Source of the DNA: Haplosporangium gracile
Taxonomy: Eukaryota; Mortierellomycota; Mortierellomycetes; Mortierellales; Mortierellaceae
Length of the DNA stretch: 64,000 nucleotides
Assembly: GCA_015499985.1 (NCBI GenBank)
Contig: JAAAUF010000021.1
Coordinates: 1 to 64,000 of the forward strand
Direction: 5' to 3'
The translations under genes were made by a program, and so were the position numbers. The notes under the pieces were generated by a model that saw nothing but the letters and a program-made list of their open reading frames with translations, had not been told where the DNA came from and did not search any database. Every line of letters begins with the position of its first letter. Position 1 is the first letter of the stretch. Below, in pieces: positions 58,263-64,000 of this stretch.

Positions 58263-61200
58263 TCAGAACTCCTTTCCAAACTGGCAGTACTTGTCCTTGA
58301 TCCAAATGGGCACAATGGTACCTAAAAATGAATGAAAGAAGAAATAACGCGATAGAGATGTCAGTAAATATATAGCTCGACGCGCGAATGCAACGCAGCA
58401 ACAGCACGAAAACAAAAAAAAAAATGCGTTACCTTCTGTAAGGGTGGTGAAAGTATCAGTGTGACCTTGAATATTCCTTTCGGTGTGAGTATCCAGAATC
58501 TTGGGCCGCTTGCCATGCTTGGGAAGGTGCTTCTCGTCATAGACAGCCTCCATGCGCGCGTACCGCCACGAAAACGGTGGTTCGCCCACAAAAGTAGCCA
58601 CCACTTCCGCTCGGTCTCCTTCCCGCAGGTCTGTGATCAAGTTGCGACCATCAGCCACCTTGACCGTCGGGATCGCCCAGAAGTGGGCCTTCATCTCGTC
58701 CTTGGGTTGTGTGCAGCATTCCTTTTTGGATATCGTCTGACAGACCTTTGTGATCCTGAATAATCCAGGCCGAGCTGCTTGATACGAGAATAACTGCCCA
58801 GGTTGAAGAGACTTGGTGTGCTTGGACTCATCCAAACTGTACGACACCTCGATCCTGAAGTTCATGCAAATTGCAAACACGATTTGTTAGAATCTGATGA
58901 TGATAGCCTTGAATACATACAAAACGAAACAGTTTAAAAACTTACGGAGTGTTCTTGCCGTGGACAAAATATTCGATCTTGTCGCCGACACAGTTATCGG
59001 GAATGTGTTTCACGGGCGTGATGCTCGGAGTATCCAAAACGTCGAAATCCACCCTGCTGACGTCTCCTCCTGAGCATCCACTAGCATCCGCCACCCGGAC
59101 AACAGACACAGTGTACCTTCCTAACATCGCAGGCAAAGTCCACTCGTAGAGTCCGTTACGGGGCACAACGTCATGCTCGTAAATCCTGGCCACAGGCTGA
59201 TCCGGCCGCAAGATCTCAATAGCCAACGAATAAGGTCCTGAACCTCCCTCGATCTTGATTGCAATCTTCTCTTTGACGCCCGTAATCTCGTTTATGCAGT
59301 ACTCCTGTTTGGCGGTGTTGACGAGCGTGGCTCTGGGCGGTGACCGGACGACGTGCTTGAAAACGACAGGCTTCTTCTCATGGCGGACCTCGACGTTGGA
59401 GTAGGTCGCATCCGAGAGGGTCACAAACTGGTAAGAGACGGTGCCAGATTTCTCAGTCATAATGGGAATGCGCATGGTTGAATGTTGAGATCTCTCGACC
59501 AACTCTACCACCTCATCGTTCTTCCTGGGTGCCCGATGAATCCTCTTATAACGAAGCTCGAACGGTGCCTTTCCTGTCAAGCGCAACTCCAGAGTACGGT
59601 CAGCGTCCAGGCAGACAGCTGGGAGGTCAAAGTGATCGCCATCACGCGAAATTCTCTCGGACGGTGCGACCTCTCCCTCAGGAACGTTCTCGCGGGGACC
59701 ACCACGGAAACGGATAGAGTCGATCATCAGGTTCATTGTAGGGCGCTTGCTGTAGACGACCTCGCACCGATGAGCCTGCTCGACAACCTCTCCTTCACAG
59801 AAAGAATCACTAACGGTCTTGAGCTCATAGATACCAGGCTTGCTGACCGTGACAAGGGCGTTCCTTGACTCTGACTTGGCCGCGCTCACCGTCTCTTCTC
59901 CTTCCAACTTGTAGGTCAAGTACCAGGGAGAGCCTCCTGTAAGGTGTATAGGAAGATCCACCTGATCGCCCTCGGCAAATTCAATGGGGGTGTCGCACTG
60001 GAATGAGGCTGTTGGGGGGCCGTTGGAGACCTCGATCGCCACATCCGCCACCTTGAGGTCCTTTTGACAGCTGTTGGCCAAATCTGTGACGCGCCCGAGA
60101 TCCTATAGCGACAGAACATAAAGTGGAGTTAGTAACACTGAGTATTGAAAGACAAAATATCATGATGGAACCAGCATAAAGTGCACATGAACTCAATCGA
60201 ATTTAACTTACAATAGAGTATATGCCCTCGCGCTCAAAAGGAGGCAAGGCCAATGTAGTAGTCTTCTCGGTGATGTTGTGTTGGCTGTAAAGCTGACTGG
60301 TGGTGCCACGAATCACACGGTATTCGATATCCCAGGGTCCAGTTCCAAAGAGTTCGACATCCAACTTTTCTGAAGAACCTCGGCAAGTCTTCAATCCTGT
60401 CTGGCCATTGACAAACGCTGCAGAGGGTTGAGGGTGGATGTTCTGGAGAACAGGAGGGAGATTGACCTTGATGGGAGGGTAGTTCTTGTCGCTGACGGTC
60501 TTGAAGATGTACTTGAAGTTGCCAGACAGGTCAGGCTTCAACTCGAGATTGAGACGAGGCTTGGGCGAAGAGTGACAGACATTTTGTTTCTTGAGCTGAC
60601 CGTTGCGCCAGACCTCAAAACAAACTTCCCATGGACCTTCGCCAGTGAATGTTGCATCGACGGTAACTCCAATAGCACCGACACAAGAGTCGTTGATAGG
60701 ATGAGAAACAATGTCGACTGTCGGAAGGGTGGCGACGGTAACAGAGCAATCCCGAGGAAGTTCGATCTCACCCTCACAGTAGGCATCCTTGATATGTGAG
60801 AGGGTGTAAAGCCCTGGCTTGGTTGCAACAATCCGTGGCTTGGTGTTGTCCTTGGTGACCTGGATATCCTTCATTGCATGAGGCTCGTCCAAATCCGTTT
60901 TTTGGTAGACGTATCCGATCTGGAAAGGCGCCGACCCACGCTTGACATGGAGTCCAATGTCGACGGACGGAGAATCGCCCATGTCGACAATCTTGATAGG
61001 CCGCCTTGGATCGCACAACATGGCAACAGAGGGTCTCTCGCGAACGTGAACATGTCGAATCTCCGGTTCTCTGAGGTTCCTGGCGACAAGACCCTGAAGA
61101 TCGATTACGTTGCCGCAGCCGTCCTTGACCATGGTCACTTGGAAACTATAATCTCCAGGGTTGGAAAGTCCCAGGCTGACAGAGAGATTCATTTCGTGCT

Positions 61201-62951
61201 GCTTGGCCCATGAATAATTAGGGGTTTCAGTTTGAGCCCATCCCTTGAGAAAAGGAGACGAATAGCCCTCGGGTTCCGATTCAATGAGGAGTTCCTGGGT
61301 CTCCTTCTTGGGCGATCGGCGTCTGTAGGTGACAGTCCATGGAGGCAGTCCTCGAACAACGATGGGGATGTCGACGTCACCCTTCCCTGAACAGCGATCC
61401 AATGTGTTCTTGTGATTCTCGATACGCGCCTCAGGGCAGTTCACGACAAAGACCTCCCTGTCATGATAAAAGCGAATATCCACGCGCTCCTTGTCGCGAA
61501 TTTTGAGGAGCTTGTATGAACCGGGAGCGTTCGCCCTGAGGTTGTAAACCGTCTTTGCGCCTTCCTGGTTTGCGCGAGCTTTGTGGAGGACAGTGCTCGA
61601 TTCCTTGAAAGGTCCAGTCAACTTGTGCAATGTCGTTTGTCCGGTCTCGAAGGATGTTATAGTGTACTCCAGATAATGGGGCTCGCTTCCGTTGAAGACA
61701 ATGGGGATTTCCGGCTGATCGAGGACGGGAAGGCTGACATCAGGCACACAGAAACACTGCTCATCAGGGTTAAAAATGGCTGAGCTATATGTCAAAGGAT
61801 AAACAAAATCGAGCGTTAAGCACGTCAAAGTGCGAAGAGGAGAGTACGTAAATATAGTGTAACATATAATCTTGATATCGTACCTGTAAGGCTTGAAAAG
61901 TACAGTGTGTCGTCCTTGCAAATGCTCGTCATGATCTATTGCGACAGTCGAAAAATAAGAATGTCGGTCAGATCACTTGATATGCAGGCCATGTTCGTAC
62001 GATCCATATTGCAGCTATTCCAAATGATCCATACTTCTGAAAGAAAGGTCTTTGCCCCTGCTCCATCCTGGCAATCCAACGTAGCCCCACACTAATAATG
62101 AAAACATAAAATGAGGAATCGATTTGTTACTAACACTGTGTCGCCACTTTTCTAAAGTTGCAAAGTTAATCTATGGATCTGATCAATGATATACCTTTGG
62201 ATGCGGAAGAACGTGCAATGGCCGTTGGTGATATCTATAGAAGGTGAGTTAGTAGGAAGGCCTGGTCAAAATATATCCTGGTTCAGCAATAATTCGATTT
62301 TTTTATCCTGATCGTAATAATAAATCCCGATCCTTCGCCAATTGTTCAGCGTGTTTTTTGTTCTTATTTACAATACCAATGTCCTGATCCAGGCTCGGTT
62401 ACTTTCTCATCGCGTTCCTGCATCAATAGTTCAGCGCGTTTTTCGTTCCTGTTTACAGTAAATCATGTCTCGATATAGTACTAGCTCTCCAACTAGCGTG
62501 TTGTTCCTGTTCACAGCAGTACCCTATGCCAGCAGCAATTGTCCAGGAAGCAATTTTTTTCGTTCCTGCAGAATGATCCCACAAAGTCCTGAAGAGTTTT
62601 TACCTCGCGCGCGGTAAAGAGGACAAAGTTGACGATAGCGAGGATGAAGAGGGCAATGATCATGCGGATGACAGGTAGTTCCAGCCAAGGAATTCTAAGG
62701 TAGTTGAGTGCCATAAGGAATGCCACGTCAAGAGTGAGCCAGAGAATAAAGCCAAAGAACTCTGCCGCGTAGTCTGAACGCGCGATCCCGAGCCAGTAGT
62801 AGAGTTTTAGGGCTTGGAGAAAGACGAATGCCGAGACGGCGTAGATGCGCTGAGTGGGGCCATCGCAGTATTCGAGGGGTATGCGTGCGTTTGATTGGAA
62901 TGCGCTTTGCGGACGCGCTGCCGATGACTTTAGTGGCACAGGCGTGGACAT
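58263..62951 (-). CDS. POM152: Nucleoporin POM152 (pore membrane protein with Ig-like repeats)
   Basis: Transmembrane nucleoporin of the pore membrane ring; its C-terminal part forms a lumenal chain of Ig-like domains. Eight exons: 62951-62604, 62234-62195, 62091-62035, 61935-61884, 61784-60212, 60102-58946, 58854-58433, 58321-58263, giving 1235 residues (yeast about 1337). Three hydrophobic helices lie within the first 120 residues. Then HLQGRHTVLFKPYSSAIFNP matches the conserved post-membrane segment of the family. After it, repeated units of about 100 residues show PPWTVTYR, GPWDIEYR, GPWEVCFE and SPWYLTYK, typical of POM152 repeats. Exons 2-4 are small (40, 57 and 52 nt); their phases agree, but exons 2 and 3 are the least certain part of the model. 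Confidence 0.9.
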
Positions 62952-63764
62952 GTCGATAGAGCCAACGCCGCGCGTGTTTGTGTGATTGAGATGTCTTTTT
63001 TAGTTGAAGGCTGCCTCAGTTGGATGGTCGGACTGTTGAGGTGATGCTTTGTCTGAGTGTGAAGACGTTGTGTCGGTGACAATGTCCTGCTGCTACTACT
63101 ACTGCTGCTGCTCCTGCTTGGTTATGTTGGCTGGCAAGCTGGTTGACTGGGGTGTGAAAAGAAAGAATGACAGGAGAGAAACCGTTGGGTGTTTCGCTTG
63201 GTCGTGATGTTCACAGCGTGTGGAAAAGTGTGTATGTGTGTGCAAGAGTGCAGCAGAGGAGAGTGGCAGTCACATAAATGTTGATGTTAAGGGGTATGCT
63301 TGCTCACTAACATCCGGCAGGCACGCTCGTTTCGAACTTTTGCCACTCTTTTTTTTTTGCCAGCTGAACTTCAAAGTTGACTCTGAGGCGAAGAGGAAAT
63401 GTTCTCTGTCCGCATCTAAGTGCTCTTTCTTTGTCCTCTTTGCTTCTTCTTCCTTCGTTCCTCCTTCCCCCTTTTGAATTCGTCCATCTGCGACGTTCCC
63501 TTCTGGTCGACTCCTTCTTCCCCCTCTCTCCCTTCCTTCACGCCTCACTCCTCACTCCCTTACCCCTCCCTCCCCATCCTTGTTCCCTTTTTCCTTCTAG
63601 TCGCTATTCAGACACACTTCACCAGTTGCCCTCACACCCTGTGTGCGTGTCTCTAGGTCTGACCTTGCCGGTCTTGGCCACCTCCTCCCCTTCCCTCACT
63701 CCCGTAGATATCAACCTACAATCCATCCTCAACTGCTGGCGTCTCTCTGATCTCTCTGGTGACC
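62952..63764. other. Divergent promoter region of POM152 and the right-edge gene
   Basis: 813 bp. C/T-rich from about 63430 to 63760 on the plus strand, leading to the ATG at 63765. No separate gene supported. Confidence 0.5.
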
Positions 63765-64000
63765 ATGGAGTCCAACCCCGCTGGCTCCTTGCCGCGTCAT
63801 AACCACCATCACCACCAACACCACACTTTCAGCCCCGTCCATCCCCTCAACCAGCACCAGCACTCTTCCTTGCTTCAGTTCCCTTCCAACCAGTCGCCAT
63901 ACCCTCTGCACCAGCAGCAACAACATCTCAGCCGAGGACTACCGCAGCAGCAACAGCAGCAGCAGCAACGGCAACAACAACACCAGTCGACTATGGATGG
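63765..64000 (+). CDS. Partial His/Gln-rich protein, 5' end only
   Basis: An open frame starts at the ATG in GACCATGG context and runs off the window with no stop, giving 78 complete codons. The peptide begins MESNPAGSLPRHNHHHH and continues with His, Gln, Ser and Pro-rich stretches, including an eight-Gln run. No domain is visible. Long N-terminal Q/H-rich segments of this kind are common in fungal transcription factors and signalling proteins, but no function can be assigned. The pyrimidine-rich leader just before it supports the start. Confidence 0.6.
   Translation, partial: MESNPAGSLPRHNHHHHQHHTFSPVHPLNQHQHSSLLQFPSNQSPYPLHQQQQHLSRGLPQQQQQQQQRQQQHQSTMD

Noticed and set aside
63377..63802. 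141-codon Leu/Ser/Pro-rich frame
   Set aside because: Encoded by the pyrimidine-rich leader upstream of the right-edge gene and overlaps its start in another frame.

Overview
This window is nuclear DNA from an intron-rich fungus. Coding exons are moderately GC-rich and introns are mostly about 55-160 bp with GTAAGT-type donors and TAG/CAG acceptors. The spacers are AT-rich with microsatellites. POM152 and a UBP2-type deubiquitinase point to fungi. The many introns in conserved genes (16 exons in MMS19, 11 in CAND1) and the lipid-type enzyme content point to an early-diverging lineage. Mortierellomycota is my best guess, but it is an inference and not shown by the sequence. One run of ten Ns (29220-29229) is an assembly gap. 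I placed splice sites by hand; every complete model stays in frame over all its exons.

Layout. 140-5604: an ankyrin L-asparaginase (+) converges with a fatty acyl-CoA reductase (-). 8149-22554: an accessory-looking block with a cytochrome P450 (+), a UbiA-like prenyltransferase-family membrane protein (-), an ABCG half-transporter (+) and a 1830-residue fusion (-). The fusion joins an adenylate-forming (ANL) domain, resembling OleC/fatty-acid ligases, to a PEP-synthase/rifampin-phosphotransferase-like module that ends at the swivelling His domain. 22555-29925: 7.4 kb with no gene I can support, low complexity, including the gap. 29926-40524: single genes separated by wide spacers, namely a GNAT-like protein (-), a BtaA-like DUF3419 protein (+), an APH-fold kinase (-) and a metallo-beta-lactamase-fold hydrolase (-). 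41461-62951: compact housekeeping block with MMS19 (+), UBP2 (-), CAND1 (+), leukotriene A4 hydrolase (+) and POM152 (-). 63765 to the right edge: the first 78 codons of a His/Gln-rich protein.

How the genes relate. The housekeeping block covers cytosolic Fe-S assembly (MMS19), ubiquitin handling (UBP2), cullin-RING exchange (CAND1), peptide trimming (LTA4H) and nuclear pores (POM152), with no evident shared pathway. The left half is richer in acyl activation or reduction, oxidation, prenyl-type membrane chemistry and export. FAR, P450, UbiA-like, ABCG and the ANL-phosphotransferase fusion lie within 19 kb. They could form a small specialised-lipid pathway, but they alternate strands and are widely spaced, so co-regulation is only a hypothesis. 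The fusion protein is the most unusual object in the window: it combines two ATP-driven activation chemistries in one chain and has no PEP-binding barrel, so its phosphate acceptor is unknown.
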